Positions 51,816 through 62,560 of a stretch of DNA of 64,000 bases are shown here, piece after piece (the first letter of the stretch is position 1; each line of letters starts with the position of its first letter). The translations under genes and the position numbers were made by a program. The DNA lies in NCBI RefSeq assembly GCF_015291645.1, contig NZ_CP030055.1:5456001-5520000 (forward strand), written 5' to 3'. Under the pieces are notes generated by a model. It had not been told where the DNA came from. It made no database searches and saw only the letters and a list, made by a program, of their open reading frames with translations. The DNA comes from Bradyrhizobium sp. CCBAU 53340. Its GTDB lineage: Bacteria > Pseudomonadota > Alphaproteobacteria > Rhizobiales > Xanthobacteraceae.

Positions 51816-52577
51816 TCACCCCTTCGAGACGACCGCGCGGCCGTAAGGAGACTGCGACTGGACCGGCGGATTGGCGGTCTGGGCCGCGAGTTCGCCGATC
51901 AGGCGATCGGCATCGGCGGCCATACCGTCGGGCGCCTGGATCACCAGCCGCTCCAGCGCCCAGCGATAGGACGAGACGCGCTGCTCGAGGGAGATCTGCA
52001 CCCACTGGATGATCAGCGCGTTCTCCCGCATGCGTTCGACCGCGTCGGTCCTTTCCTGCGGCGAGAGCGCGGAGACCCGCGCCATGCTGGCGTCGCGCTT
52101 CTTGTCGAGATCGATGACGCGGATGGCGCTGGCGAAGAACGGCTCGAAGCGGGTGATGTCGTTGCGCACGTCCTCGATGAGCTGCGCATAGCGGGATGAA
52201 TGCGAGCGGTGCGGCTCGTCGATCAGCGTGCGTCCGTACATGGTGCGGTCGAACACGATCTTCTGGTGCCAGGGCGAAGGGATCGCCTTGTAGTCGCCGA
52301 ACACGCTCTTCCAGGCCGGGCGCGACAGCGGCGGCTCGATCATGGGATAGGCGAGATCGCGAAGCTGGCGCTCTTCGTCGGTCAGCTGGAATTGCGATGG
52401 CTTCAAACCGAGACTGCCGGTGGCCTCGATGCCGAGCCAGCGATGCATGTCGTCGCTGCGCATGTCGGCGCGAGTGCGGCCGAAATCACCGCCGCTGCAG
52501 GCGGCGAGCGAGGTGCCCAGGGCTGCGAGCAGGACGGCTGATAGGAGGGGCCTGATCTGGCGGATGACTTCCGGCAT
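51816..52577 (-). CDS. Lipoprotein, unknown function
   Basis: 253 aa with lipobox LAAC (signal helix LLSAVLLAALGTSLAAC), so membrane-anchored in the periplasm. Mostly alpha-helical (NDITRFEPFFASAIRVIDLD, ERMRENALIIQWVQISLEQR). No family recognised. Convergent with the ATC-hydrolase-like gene. Confidence 0.75.
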   Translation of the reverse strand: MPEVIRQIRPLLSAVLLAALGTSLAACSGGDFGRTRADMRSDDMHRWLGIEATGSLGLKPSQFQLTDEERQLRDLAYPMIEPPLSRPAWKSVFGDYKAIPSPWHQKIVFDRTMYGRTLIDEPHRSHSSRYAQLIEDVRNDITRFEPFFASAIRVIDLDKKRDASMARVSALSPQERTDAVERMRENALIIQWVQISLEQRVSSYRWALERLVIQAPDGMAADADRLIGELAAQTANPPVQSQSPYGRAVVSKG

Positions 52578-52592
52578 TGCAAAAGCCGTCGC

Positions 52593-52781
52593 TTAACGGC
52601 GACGACGACGGCGCCCCGGCGCTGTGCCCGCTTCCGGTCCGCGATCGCCGCTGGTTTCGTCCGCCGCGCGCTCGATGCGGATGACGGGAAGGATCAGAAT
52701 CGTTCCCATGTCCGCGCGCGGTGTGACGTCCCCCGACGAGCCCACCCGGCGACCGGCCGGAAATTCGATGATGGTCCCCAT
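52593..52781 (-). CDS. Small Arg-rich hypothetical protein, 62 aa
   Basis: ATG at 52781. An internal duplication is visible: MGTIIEFPAG at the start and MGTILILPVI at residue 25. Ends with GRRRRRR. Not recognised, but the codon use and the repeat make a real small gene plausible. Shares its upstream region with the CtrA-like boxes. Confidence 0.5.
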   Translation of the reverse strand: MGTIIEFPAGRRVGSSGDVTPRADMGTILILPVIRIERAADETSGDRGPEAGTAPGRRRRRR

Positions 52782-52852
52782 GTCAGCTCTCTCAATTGCC
52801 GCGCGACCAAACGCGCCCCTGCAACATGGGAGTCATTAGGATCAGTTTATGG

Positions 52853-52867
52853 TTAACGGGGTGTAAA
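52853..52867. promoter_or_regulatory. CtrA-like box (imperfect)
   Basis: TTAA-CGGGGTG-TAAA: one mismatch from TTAA-N7-TTAA. Lies between the two divergent genes, nearer the minus-strand one. Confidence 0.35.
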
Positions 52868-52966
52868 CGTGGCCTTCGGACCGTAGCCGCACGGGCGCGC
52901 GCAGCCCGTCCCGCAGCGGCACGACATCAGTTGAATTGAGCGGGTTCGCTTCACACCTCGTTTTCC

Positions 52967-52981
52967 TTAACGAGGCTTTAA
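52967..52981. promoter_or_regulatory. CtrA-like box (perfect) upstream of DUF2336 gene
   Basis: TTAA-CGAGGCT-TTAA matches TTAA-N7-TTAA exactly, 55 nt upstream of the ATG at 53036. CtrA is the cell-cycle master regulator of alphaproteobacteria. Confidence 0.6.
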
Positions 52982-53035
52982 AGGAACCCTTGCTAGGCTG
53001 CCGGCAACAGTCTCTTCCGAGTTGCGTACGCCTCC

Positions 53036-54016
53036 ATGACCAAGTCGCTGTTTCCCGGATTCGACGGGCTGATGACACTCTCCCGTCGCGAGGGCGTCGA
53101 TGTTCGCCCCACCCTCCTGCGCGTGCTGACCGATCTGTATGTCCAGGCCAGCACGCACAGCGACGACGAGCAGCGGCAATTCATCGAGCTCGCGACGCGG
53201 CTGATCGACCAGGTCGACGACGCGACGCGCGCCGCCGTCAAGGCGCGGCTTGCGGTCTATCCGCAGACGCCCGTCCCGGTGTTGCAGAAGCTCGGGCTGG
53301 TCGCGGCCGAGGAAGGCCGCAGGGTGCCGCTTGCGCGCGAAATCCCGCAGCATCCCGCGTCCGCCCCCTCGCCTGCCCGCACGCCGACCGACGCGGAAGC
53401 GCGCATGGCCGCCAGCATGGCGATGCAGCCGAAGGAAGCGGCCGAGATCCACGACATGTTCTTCAGCGCGGATGCGAACCAGCGCGCGCTGATCCTGCAC
53501 AATCTGGCGCAGACCCCGCTGAAGGCCGCGCCGCGGATTCCGACCGTGCGCGCCAAGCGCGCGATCCAGATCCTTGAAATGGCAGCGATCGCCGGCGATG
53601 TCGAGAACTTCGCCCTCGAACTCGGCGACAGCCTGATCCTGCCCTCGCGCGTCGCAGCGGAGATCGTCGACGACGCCGGCGGCGAGGCGCTCGCGGTGGC
53701 CGCGCGCGCGCTCGACATGCCGAGCCCGAACTTCCAGCGCATCCTGCTGTTCTTCAAGCCCGCGATCGGCAATTCCGTGAACGAGGTCTACCGGCTGTCG
53801 CGGCTGTATGACCGCCTCAGCGACCGCTCCGCGCTGGTGATGCTGGCGGCCTGGCGCGGCTCGACACTCGCCGTCACGCGCGCCAAATATCAGCCCTCGC
53901 TGCATGACAGCGAGCGGCAGCGCGCCCGCGGCGCGGCCGGCCAGTCGCGGCCGAGCGTGCAGCCTGGCTCGAGCCCGGCGGTGCGCACGGGCTCAGGTGG
54001 ATCGTCGGAGCGCTAA
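53036..54016 (+). CDS. DUF2336 domain protein
   Basis: 326 aa. DUF2336 is an alphaproteobacterial HEAT-like helical repeat domain of unknown function. Seen here: repeated FIELATRLIDQVDDATRAAV / PVLQKLGLVAAEEGR-type helical units, LLFFKPAIGNSVNEVYRLSR, ending in a Ser/Gly-rich tail. Soluble, no signal. The CtrA box upstream suggests cell-cycle control. A palindromic repeat lies just after the stop. Confidence 0.88.
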   Translation: MTKSLFPGFDGLMTLSRREGVDVRPTLLRVLTDLYVQASTHSDDEQRQFIELATRLIDQVDDATRAAVKARLAVYPQTPVPVLQKLGLVAAEEGRRVPLAREIPQHPASAPSPARTPTDAEARMAASMAMQPKEAAEIHDMFFSADANQRALILHNLAQTPLKAAPRIPTVRAKRAIQILEMAAIAGDVENFALELGDSLILPSRVAAEIVDDAGGEALAVAARALDMPSPNFQRILLFFKPAIGNSVNEVYRLSRLYDRLSDRSALVMLAAWRGSTLAVTRAKYQPSLHDSERQRARGAAGQSRPSVQPGSSPAVRTGSGGSSER

Positions 54017-54027
54017 TGCCTCCACCT

Positions 54028-54100
54028 CGTCATTGCGAGCGCAGCGAAGCAATCCAGAGTCCCTCCGCGGAGGCGTCTGGATTGCTTCGTCGCAATGACG
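54028..54100. repeat. Palindromic intergenic repeat (CGTCATTGCG family)
   Basis: Outer arms CGTCATTGCG (54028-54037) and CGCAATGACG (54091-54100); inner arms CGAAGCAATCCAGA (54045-54058) and TCTGGATTGCTTCG (54076-54089). Between the convergent DUF2336 and DUF1491 genes. Same family as 63457-63573. Confidence 0.85.
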
Positions 54101-54107
54101 GTTGGAG

Positions 54108-54452
54108 CTACGTCTTCGCCAATTCGAGAAAGTGCCGTCCGGCGCGGTCTTCAGTCTCCACGATCCAGGCATCCGGGTCGAAGCGGAGCTCCTTGGTCAG
54201 GCGCTCTTCCACCGCAGACTCCGGCATCGGCTGCGGGGCGGCCGGCACGAAGAAGCGATCGACCGGACGGCCATCGTCATAAGAGGTCTGCGGCGCAGGC
54301 ATGTAGAGCATCGCATTGCCATCGAGCAGCGACACCTTGACGAACACCGCGCCCGCCTCCTCCGCGCCGCGATGGCGCACGGCGCCGAACACGCCTTCGG
54401 TCTGGCAACGGCGCAAATAGGCCGAGACCCAGATGTTTGATTTCAAACGCAT
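54108..54452 (-). CDS. DUF1491 family protein
   Basis: 114 aa from the ATG at 54452: MRLKSNIWVSAYLRRCQTEG, RFFVPAAPQPMPESAVEERL, FDPDAWIVETEDRAGRHFLE. This is the DUF1491 pattern of alphaproteobacteria; cytoplasmic, function unknown. The in-frame upstream extension has no ribosome site. 52 nt after the small membrane protein gene on the same strand. Confidence 0.85.
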   Translation of the reverse strand: MRLKSNIWVSAYLRRCQTEGVFGAVRHRGAEEAGAVFVKVSLLDGNAMLYMPAPQTSYDDGRPVDRFFVPAAPQPMPESAVEERLTKELRFDPDAWIVETEDRAGRHFLELAKT

Positions 54453-54504
54453 GAGCGCACGATAAGCCAGCGCGACGTGCGCCGCCAGTGTCAGCTCGGG
54501 ATCG

Positions 54505-54714
54505 TCATGCCTTGCCGACGCCTTGCCCACCGCCAATCTGGCGCGCGACGAGGTATGACAGTGGCATTGCGAGCGCAAATCCCACAGCGACCGCGTACGG
54601 GATGTTCCTGATGGCGTCGGCGGCGAAGCTCGGTACCATCAGCACCACGATGAGACTGACGCCAGCCAGCACCGTGCCGAGCATGATCCAGACGAGAATC
54701 GAGACCTTGAACAT
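54505..54714 (-). CDS. Small two-helix membrane protein, 69 aa
   Basis: ATG at 54714 with AGAGAGG upstream. MFKVSILVWIMLGTVLAGVS starts the first helix; RNIPYAVAVGFALAMPLSYL the second; Gly-rich tail. Not recognised. A perfect FixK/FNR-like box is 125 nt upstream. Confidence 0.65.
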   Translation of the reverse strand: MFKVSILVWIMLGTVLAGVSLIVVLMVPSFAADAIRNIPYAVAVGFALAMPLSYLVARQIGGGQGVGKA

Positions 54715-54838
54715 GACGACCTCTCTGCCTTGATGAGATAGCTGATCATGTTCTCCGCGCGTTCCGGCGGTCATTGATCCCACGCAAATCGTCCCCGCGC
54801 GGCTGCAGGGCTGTCGTGCCGAGATGCGGTCTAAAGGA

Positions 54839-54852
54839 TTGACCGGCGTCAA
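54839..54852. promoter_or_regulatory. FixK/FNR-like box upstream of small membrane protein
   Basis: TTGACCGGCGTCAA, a perfect TTGAC-N4-GTCAA dyad. The gene below it (ATG 54714) would have a leader of ~90 nt if transcription starts 41 nt from the centre. Confidence 0.55.
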
Positions 54853-54869
54853 TGACGGCGGATGCCGGA

Positions 54870-55584
54870 TTATTCGACGGGATGGCCGATCGCGGCGGCA
54901 AGCTCGCGCAGCAGGCGGTCCGACACCTGGCCGGTGACGGGCATCTTGTGCTGGCGTTCGAAGGTCTGGATCGCCGACTGGGTCTCCCCGCTCATCGTGC
55001 CCGTGATCTTCAAATTGCCGTAGCCATATTCGGACAGCGCGCGCTGCACCCCGGCGAGGCGACGCGCCGCTGGGCTCTGTTGCACCGGGACTGGCGCCGG
55101 CGGACGCGCAACGGCTATCGCATTCGGGGCCGCCGCCGGTGTCGTGGACTTGATCACCAGATTGGTCATGGGATCGCCGGAGCGCGACGTCGAAGCCGTC
55201 GTCTCGGCGGGCTTCTCCGGCGCCTTCTCGGCCGGTTTCGGCTCGACGCGAAACTCGGTTGCCTTGGGTTCGAGCGGCGACGTATCGGCCCCAACGGGGC
55301 GCGGGCGCGGCATGGGATTGGACAACGACACCGACGACGGCGCGGGAAGATTGATCACGGTGCCGAACATCGGCGCCGGATGCCGGCCGGTCTGGAGGAA
55401 CAGGGCGTTCGCAACTATGGCGCTGATGGCCGCGGCGGCAATGAAGCCGGCCACCGTGTCCTTCGGGCTGTGCAGGAGCACGCGCATCACGAGATTGCGC
55501 TCGGTCTCGACATCGACGACCGCGGCCTTGGCACTGCCCTTGGCGCCACGGCGGCGCGGAGCGGTTTCGTCGTTGGCAGACTTC

Positions 55585-55592
<8 letters not shown>
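54870..55592 (-). CDS. Membrane-anchored peptidoglycan-binding protein
   Basis: 240 aa. Cytoplasmic start, one helix (TVAGFIAAAAISAIVANALF), a Pro/Ser linker, and a C-terminal PG_binding_1 domain (GVQRALSEYGYGNLKITGTM, TQSAIQTFERQHKMPVTGQV). Anchors to cell wall. Start codon overlaps the stop of the kinase gene upstream by 8 nt, so it is co-expressed with the kinase. Confidence 0.85.
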
Positions 55593-57450
<1,858 letters not shown>

Positions 57451-57839
57451 TCGTCCATAGAAGACGCGCCGGAACGCCTCCTTATCGTTGAGCCACCGTG
57501 TCAGAGCGACCTTAAACGAGTGCTAAGGCGGATCGGGCTGCCGCCGAACACCGCGACATCGCGGACATTTTTAGGCGATTTGGAGAGGTCATCATCACAG
57601 ATGGTGAACACAGGGTTTCACCGTCCCGCTCATGGTTTCAAATTGGTGGATATGCGGGGCCGGACAACCACGGCCGCCGAAATCAATCGAATATTTACGA
57701 GACCTCTTCCTGCGAAGATTTTTGCGTAAATTTTCCGCGAATTAAGCTCAAGGCAATGACTTGCGATTTATCGAGAGTTGCTAGGTCGAAACGCGCGCGG
57801 ACGTCGCCGCGAGCTGGATCTAACGTACAGGTCGATCAG
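57451..57839. other. Intergenic region, 389 bp, with CtrA-like box
   Basis: Divergent upstream region of the kinase and DUF5330 genes; no gene recognised. Holds the CtrA-like box at 57512-57526 and an A/T-rich stretch at ~57670-57790, where promoters for the DUF5330 gene are likely. Confidence 0.5.
57512..57526. promoter_or_regulatory. CtrA-like box upstream of DivJ/PleC-like kinase
   Basis: TTAA-ACGAGTG-CTAA (minus strand TTAG-N7-TTAA), one mismatch from the consensus, about 62 nt upstream of the kinase ATG. Confidence 0.4.
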
Positions 57840-58283
57840 ATGCGCTTTTTGCTTCGCATCATATTCTGGCTCGGGCTGGTGCTGGTGCTCCTGCCGCGGG
57901 ACAAGACGCCCGAATCGGGGAAGCTGCCGAACATCGGCGCTGCCGACGCGGTGCAGGCTGCGACCGCGGCCGTCTCCGACATGAGCCAGTTCTGCAAGCG
58001 CCAGCCGGCGGCCTGCGAGGTCGGCGGCCAGGCCGCGACCATCATCGGCCAGCGGGCACAGGACGGCGCGCGCAAGATCTACCAGATCATCAACGACAAG
58101 AAAGACCAAATCACCGACGAGAAGAACGAGAAGAGCAATAAGAGCGACAAGAAGGCGCCCGACCATACCGGCTCGATTGCGATGGCCGGCGAAGGCGATG
58201 CCGCCGCAAGCGAAGCGCCGCGCGACACGCTGACCCAGGACGACCTCGCGCTGGAATGGCACGGGCCGGAAGCGGCGCATTAG
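57840..58283 (+). CDS. DUF5330 family membrane-anchored protein
   Basis: 147 aa from the ATG at 57840: an N-terminal helix MRFLLRIIFWLGLVLVLLPR, then DUF5330 pattern (DAVQAATAAVSDMSQFCKRQ, AACEVGGQAATIIGQRAQDG) and a charged tail with Lys/Asp. Inner-membrane anchored. Function unknown; common in Rhizobiales. Confidence 0.82.
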   Translation: MRFLLRIIFWLGLVLVLLPRDKTPESGKLPNIGAADAVQAATAAVSDMSQFCKRQPAACEVGGQAATIIGQRAQDGARKIYQIINDKKDQITDEKNEKSNKSDKKAPDHTGSIAMAGEGDAAASEAPRDTLTQDDLALEWHGPEAAH

Positions 58284-58521
58284 GGCGAGGGCCCTCCGCC
58301 ATGCAGCCAGAGTTTCGATTCCACCCAAGCTGGACGTTCGGCAGAATGCCCGGCTCCTGATGCTCGGCATCAATTATCGCTTCAACAACGGTCCCGTCGT
58401 GGCCAAGTATTGATTTGGACCAGGTATTGAATCTGGACGAGGCCCAAGATTGGGCCTTCGCCCTATCGATTTCGACCCGCCGCGCCCCTATATTGGCCCA
58501 AAGAGAGACCATGGGCCATCA

Positions 58522-58950
58522 ATGACTTCGATCGACGACATCAGGGACAATTTCGAGCTTCTGGACGACTGGGACGACCGTTACCGGTACGTCATCGAGC
58601 TCGGCCGTACCCTGGAACCGATGCCCGAGGCGGAACATTCGGCCGAGAACAAGGTCAACGGCTGCGTCAGCCAGGTCTGGCTTCAGAAGCTGGTCGAACG
58701 CAGCAATGGCGCGCCGATCCTGAAATATCGTGGCGACAGCGATGCGCATATCGTGCGCGGGCTGGTCGCGATCGTGCTGGCGCTCTATTCCGGCCGCACG
58801 CCGCAGGAGATCCTCGATACCGACGCGATTTCCGTGTTCAACGAGTTCGGCTTCCGTGACCATCTGACGCCACAGCGCTCCAACGGCCTGCGCTCGATGG
58901 TGGAGCGCATCAAGACCGACGCGAAAGAGGCGCTCGCGGAAGCTTCGTGA
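58522..58950 (+). CDS. sufE: SufE-like cysteine-desulfurase sulfur acceptor
   Basis: 142 aa from the ATG at 58522. SufE fold: DNFELLDDWDDRYRYVIELG, active Cys48 in NKVNGCVSQVWL, and the ALYSGRTPQEIL loop. Accepts persulfide sulfur from SufS for Fe-S cluster assembly; no suf operon here, so it is a stand-alone sufE as usual in alphaproteobacteria. Convergent with the MucR gene (4 bp between stops). Confidence 0.93.
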   Translation: MTSIDDIRDNFELLDDWDDRYRYVIELGRTLEPMPEAEHSAENKVNGCVSQVWLQKLVERSNGAPILKYRGDSDAHIVRGLVAIVLALYSGRTPQEILDTDAISVFNEFGFRDHLTPQRSNGLRSMVERIKTDAKEALAEAS

Positions 58951-58954
58951 GGAG

Positions 58955-59374
58955 CTACTTCCCCTTCTTCCGCTGCTGCTGTCCCAGGCCCATCTTCTTC
59001 GCCAGCTGCGAGCGCGCCACCGCGTAGTTCGGCGCGACCATGGGATAATCGGCAGGCAGGCCCCATTTCTCGCGATATTGCTCGGGCGTCATGTTGTACT
59101 GGGTGCGCAGATGGCGCTTCAGCGACTTGAAGCGCTTGCCGTCCTCCAGACACACCAGATAGTCCGGCGCGATCGACTTCTTCAGCGAGACGGCCGGCTT
59201 TGCCGGCTCGAGCGGCGCGGTTTCGGCACGGCCTGACGACACCCGCGTCAAGGCGCTATGCACCTGGCTGATCAGGTTCGGAATCTCGGCAGCCGGCGTC
59301 GGATTGTTGCCGACATAGGCCGACACGATGCTCGCCGTCAGCTCGATGAAATTCTTAGGCCCGGCATCCGACAT
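58955..59374 (-). CDS. mucR: MucR/Ros-family zinc-finger-like regulator
   Basis: 139 aa. N-terminal dimerisation part (TASIVSAYVGNNPTP, IPNLISQVHSAL) and a C-terminal Ros/MucR domain: DYLVCLEDGKRFKSLKRHLR, TQYNMTPEQYREKWGLPADY. Typical members have C-x2-D ... H ... H; the last His position reads Gln (RTQYNM where THYxM is usual), so zinc binding may be altered or lost; variants without zinc exist. Regulates exopolysaccharide and motility in rhizobia. Confidence 0.9.
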   Translation of the reverse strand: MSDAGPKNFIELTASIVSAYVGNNPTPAAEIPNLISQVHSALTRVSSGRAETAPLEPAKPAVSLKKSIAPDYLVCLEDGKRFKSLKRHLRTQYNMTPEQYREKWGLPADYPMVAPNYAVARSQLAKKMGLGQQQRKKGK

Positions 59375-59535
59375 GGGCGCGCCCTCTTTCCAATCTGCCC
59401 CGTCGCCGCATTGGCGACGGTGAAGTAATTTCTGTCAACAATACGTTTGGCCGAAATACGACGACTGGCGAATAGGAGCCGATTACTGATTCTGCCGACA
59501 ACAGCGAGGAGACTTTACTTGAGCGCGGCCAGTCT

Positions 59536-60405
59536 TCAGCCGCGCTGGTCGAGATGGGCGCGCAGCTCGTCGATCGAGGCAAAGCGCATCATGCCTTCCG
59601 GCATCTGCGCCTCGATCGAGCCGTCGGAATAGAGCGAATAGGCCATGCCGTCGACGATGCCGGATTTCAGAACCGTCACCGGCGGCTGCTCGGGCTGTGG
59701 CGGCTCGGGCGGAGCAGATGCGGCAGGCTGCGGCACAGCGGGCTCGAAGGTCGACGACGGGCGTGGCGACGGACGACGCGCCGCGGGCGGCTCGGGCGGG
59801 CGCGCGCGGTCAGGTTTCGGCCAGGCGTCGTCGAAGCTCGCGTGCGGAACATCCGGCGCGGCCGGTCCCGCGGGCTCCGTGTGCGCTTGCGATGGCGCGC
59901 TCTCGGCGGCCTTGGTCCCCTTGGCCTCGGCGCGCTCGCGCTCCTTGCGCGAGCTCGAGGCGAACATCAAATTGCGCCGGCGCGGCGGCTCAGGCGCGGC
60001 GGGCGGCGGCGGAGCTGCCTCCGGCTCAGCTGGAGCCTCGGCGCGCGGGCGCACAGGCGCTTCGGCCTGCCATGGCGGCGCGGGCGGCGATGGCTGCGGA
60101 TCGACCCGCGTCGCGGGAGCGGGCTCCGGCGCAAACGCACCTGATGCAGCAAGACCGGACGGCAACACCGGCCTGACGCGAACATCCGAAACTGTGGCCA
60201 TCCCGGCCAGACGGCGGCTGATGGCTCGCAGCTCGAGCAGCACGAGATAGAGGCCAGCCAGTAACATTCCGGAGCAGACGCCAATCGTCCCACTCGTTAT
60301 GAGCGTGCTGCCGAGGCTGAAATCCCTGATCGAATAGCCAAAAGCGATCGCAAGGAGGCCCGCCAAGACGGCGAAAATCCCTACGATCAACACAGCCAAG
60401 CTCAT
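59536..60405 (-). CDS. Membrane-anchored Pro-rich protein
   Basis: 289 aa. Two N-terminal helices (LIVGIFAVLAGLLAIAFGYS and LITSGTIGVCSGMLLAGLYL), then ~170 residues of Pro/Ala/Glu linker, and a folded C-terminal end (SGIVDGMAYSLYSDGSIEAQ, FASIDELRAHLDQRG). The linker suggests a spacer that reaches from the membrane. Start at the ATG at 60405. Function unknown. Confidence 0.8.
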   Translation of the reverse strand: MSLAVLIVGIFAVLAGLLAIAFGYSIRDFSLGSTLITSGTIGVCSGMLLAGLYLVLLELRAISRRLAGMATVSDVRVRPVLPSGLAASGAFAPEPAPATRVDPQPSPPAPPWQAEAPVRPRAEAPAEPEAAPPPPAAPEPPRRRNLMFASSSRKERERAEAKGTKAAESAPSQAHTEPAGPAAPDVPHASFDDAWPKPDRARPPEPPAARRPSPRPSSTFEPAVPQPAASAPPEPPQPEQPPVTVLKSGIVDGMAYSLYSDGSIEAQMPEGMMRFASIDELRAHLDQRG

Positions 60406-60717
60406 CGAACACACCCCCGGCCGCGCATCCATGCGCGACACCCGCTACGCCACGATACCGTCATCCTGCGTTCCTCGCCAACGACCAATTGCCGCCCCCG
60501 TTCCTAAGGGAAAGGATATCAGGGACTTATTCACATTCCCTTCAGCAACGGTCCGCTAGCTGTCATGTGCTCCCATGGGTTGGAAATTGCTGCGTCGCAT
60601 CAGGAATTTAGCCATAATGCCCAATTACTTGGTAATGGAACTGCGCTATAGGGAGACCGGGGAACAGGCTCGCGCGCACCAGCAGGGTCAAGAGGGCATT
60701 CCGGGTCACCAATAGCC
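60406..60717. other. Intergenic region, 312 bp
   Basis: Divergent upstream region of the preceding gene and the glycosyltransferase. Contains AAGGGAA (60506-60512) and TTCCCTT (60536-60542) as a 23-nt-spaced inverted repeat, and A/T-rich tracts near 60590-60650. No gene. Confidence 0.4.
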
Positions 60718-62367
60718 ATGACATCCATCACGACTTCGGCGATCGACACGCCTCAGGGGCGCTCGGTTGAACGGACTTGCGACGACCTCGCCATGCTGGT
60801 GCTGGCTGCCGTCGCCGTCATCGCTGGCCTGACCTTCCGCGACTACGGACTCGGCTGGGACGACTACACCCATGCCGAATATGCCGACCTGCTGTTGCGC
60901 ATGTACGGTTCCGGCTTCCGGGACACATCCGCCCTCTCCTTCGCCAACCTCTATATGTACGGCGGCGGCTTCGACATGGTCGCAGCGCTGCTGCACAAGA
61001 TTCTTCCGCTCGAATTGTTCGAGACCCGGCGCCTGGTCGGCGCGATCGTCGGCGTGATCGGACTTGCGGTGACCTGGCGTCTCGGCCGCCGCGTCGGCGG
61101 ACCGCTGGCCGGTCTTGGTGCGCTGTTGCTGCTGGCGCTCTGTCCGATCTTCTACGGCCACATGTTCATGAACCCGAAGGATGCGCCCTTCGCGGTTGCC
61201 ATGATCATCCTGATGCTCGGCCTCGTCAGGCTCGCCGAGGAATATCCGCAGCCTTCACCGCGCACGATCCTGATCGTCGGCTTGGGTGCGGGCCTTTCGA
61301 TCGGCTCGCGCATTCTCGGCGGATTGGCGCTGGTCTACGCGATGATCGGCTTCGTCCCGCTGTTCCTGGAGGAACTGCGCAACGAAGGTGCGCGCGAGGC
61401 CATCAGGCGTTTCGCCCATGTCGTCTACGTGCTGCTGCCCGGCCTCGTGCTCGGCTACCTCGTGATGGGCCTGATCTGGCCGTGGTCGATCATGCAGCCC
61501 GGCAATCCCTTCGAGGCTTTGACCTATTTCTCGCACTTCTTCGAGAAGCCGTGGAAGGAGATGTTCGACGGCGCGATCGTGTCCGTGCCCGACATGCCGT
61601 GGTCATATCTGCCGACGCTGTTCGCACTGCAGCTGCCCGAAGTGATGCTGGTGCTGATGGCCGGCGCCGTGGTCGGCACCCTCGTCATGGTGCTGCGCCG
61701 CGAGGCTCCGGCTCGCCGCAAGACCATCATGCTGATGCTGACGCTGGCTGCCACGCTGCCGCTCGCGATCGCGATGGTGAAGCGTCCGGCGCTCTACAAC
61801 GGCATCCGCCACTTCGTCTTCGTGATCCCGCCGATGGCCGTGCTCGGCGGCGTTGCCTTCGCCTGGACCATGGAACGCCTGCGCACCAACCACCGCGCCT
61901 GGCAGCCGGCCGTGCTCGCACTGTTCTGCTTCGGCCTGGCGCTGCCGCTCGCCGAGATGATCCGGCTGCATCCCTATCAGTACACCCACTTCAATCACAT
62001 CGCCGGCACGGTGCGCGGCGCCGACGACCGCTTCATGCTGGATTATTGGGGCCTTGCGCTGAAGCAGGCCTCGGACGAGCTGCGCGAGCAGCTCGTCGAG
62101 CGCCAGGAAGTGCCGCCGCGCAATCGCAAATGGAAGGTCGCGGTGTGTGGTCCGCAGCGCCCGGCCCAGGTCGCGCTCGGCCCCGACTTCACCATCGGCT
62201 GGGACTCCCATGCGGCCGATTTCGCCATGACGCTCGGCGAGTTCTACTGCAAGGGTCTCACCGCGCCCGTGATGGTCGAGATCAAGCGCGACGACGTCGT
62301 GTTCGCGCGCGTCTACGACATCCGGGGCCGCAGCATCTCCAGCCTGCTGTCGATCCCGGCGCCGTAA
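60718..62367 (+). CDS. Glycosyltransferase family 39-like membrane protein
   Basis: 549 aa, about 10 to 12 hydrophobic helices. First periplasmic loop after TM1 carries GLGWDDYTHAEYADLL, the acidic site typical of GT-C dolichyl/undecaprenyl-phosphate-sugar transferases (ArnT/PMT type). C-terminal ~110 residues are soluble (RKWKVAVCGPQRPAQVALGP, DDVVFARVYDIRGRS). Transfers a sugar from a lipid carrier to an unknown acceptor; not part of a visible polysaccharide cluster. Confidence 0.82.
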   Translation: MTSITTSAIDTPQGRSVERTCDDLAMLVLAAVAVIAGLTFRDYGLGWDDYTHAEYADLLLRMYGSGFRDTSALSFANLYMYGGGFDMVAALLHKILPLELFETRRLVGAIVGVIGLAVTWRLGRRVGGPLAGLGALLLLALCPIFYGHMFMNPKDAPFAVAMIILMLGLVRLAEEYPQPSPRTILIVGLGAGLSIGSRILGGLALVYAMIGFVPLFLEELRNEGAREAIRRFAHVVYVLLPGLVLGYLVMGLIWPWSIMQPGNPFEALTYFSHFFEKPWKEMFDGAIVSVPDMPWSYLPTLFALQLPEVMLVLMAGAVVGTLVMVLRREAPARRKTIMLMLTLAATLPLAIAMVKRPALYNGIRHFVFVIPPMAVLGGVAFAWTMERLRTNHRAWQPAVLALFCFGLALPLAEMIRLHPYQYTHFNHIAGTVRGADDRFMLDYWGLALKQASDELREQLVERQEVPPRNRKWKVAVCGPQRPAQVALGPDFTIGWDSHAADFAMTLGEFYCKGLTAPVMVEIKRDDVVFARVYDIRGRSISSLLSIPAP

Positions 62368-62560
62368 CGATCGCTGCTTGATCGATCGGCCGCGCAGACG
62401 AGACGTCGTCCGGCGGCGCGTAGCCGGTTCTGAAATCCGGAACCTCGCAGCACGCCTCCATGCAGGCGACGCCGAACTGCCGCGCTTGGCGCGCCTTGCT
62501 GCCAGCCCCTTGCAAGACTAGGCTCCCTCCCCGCAACAACGAGGTTCGGAGAGATTTGCC

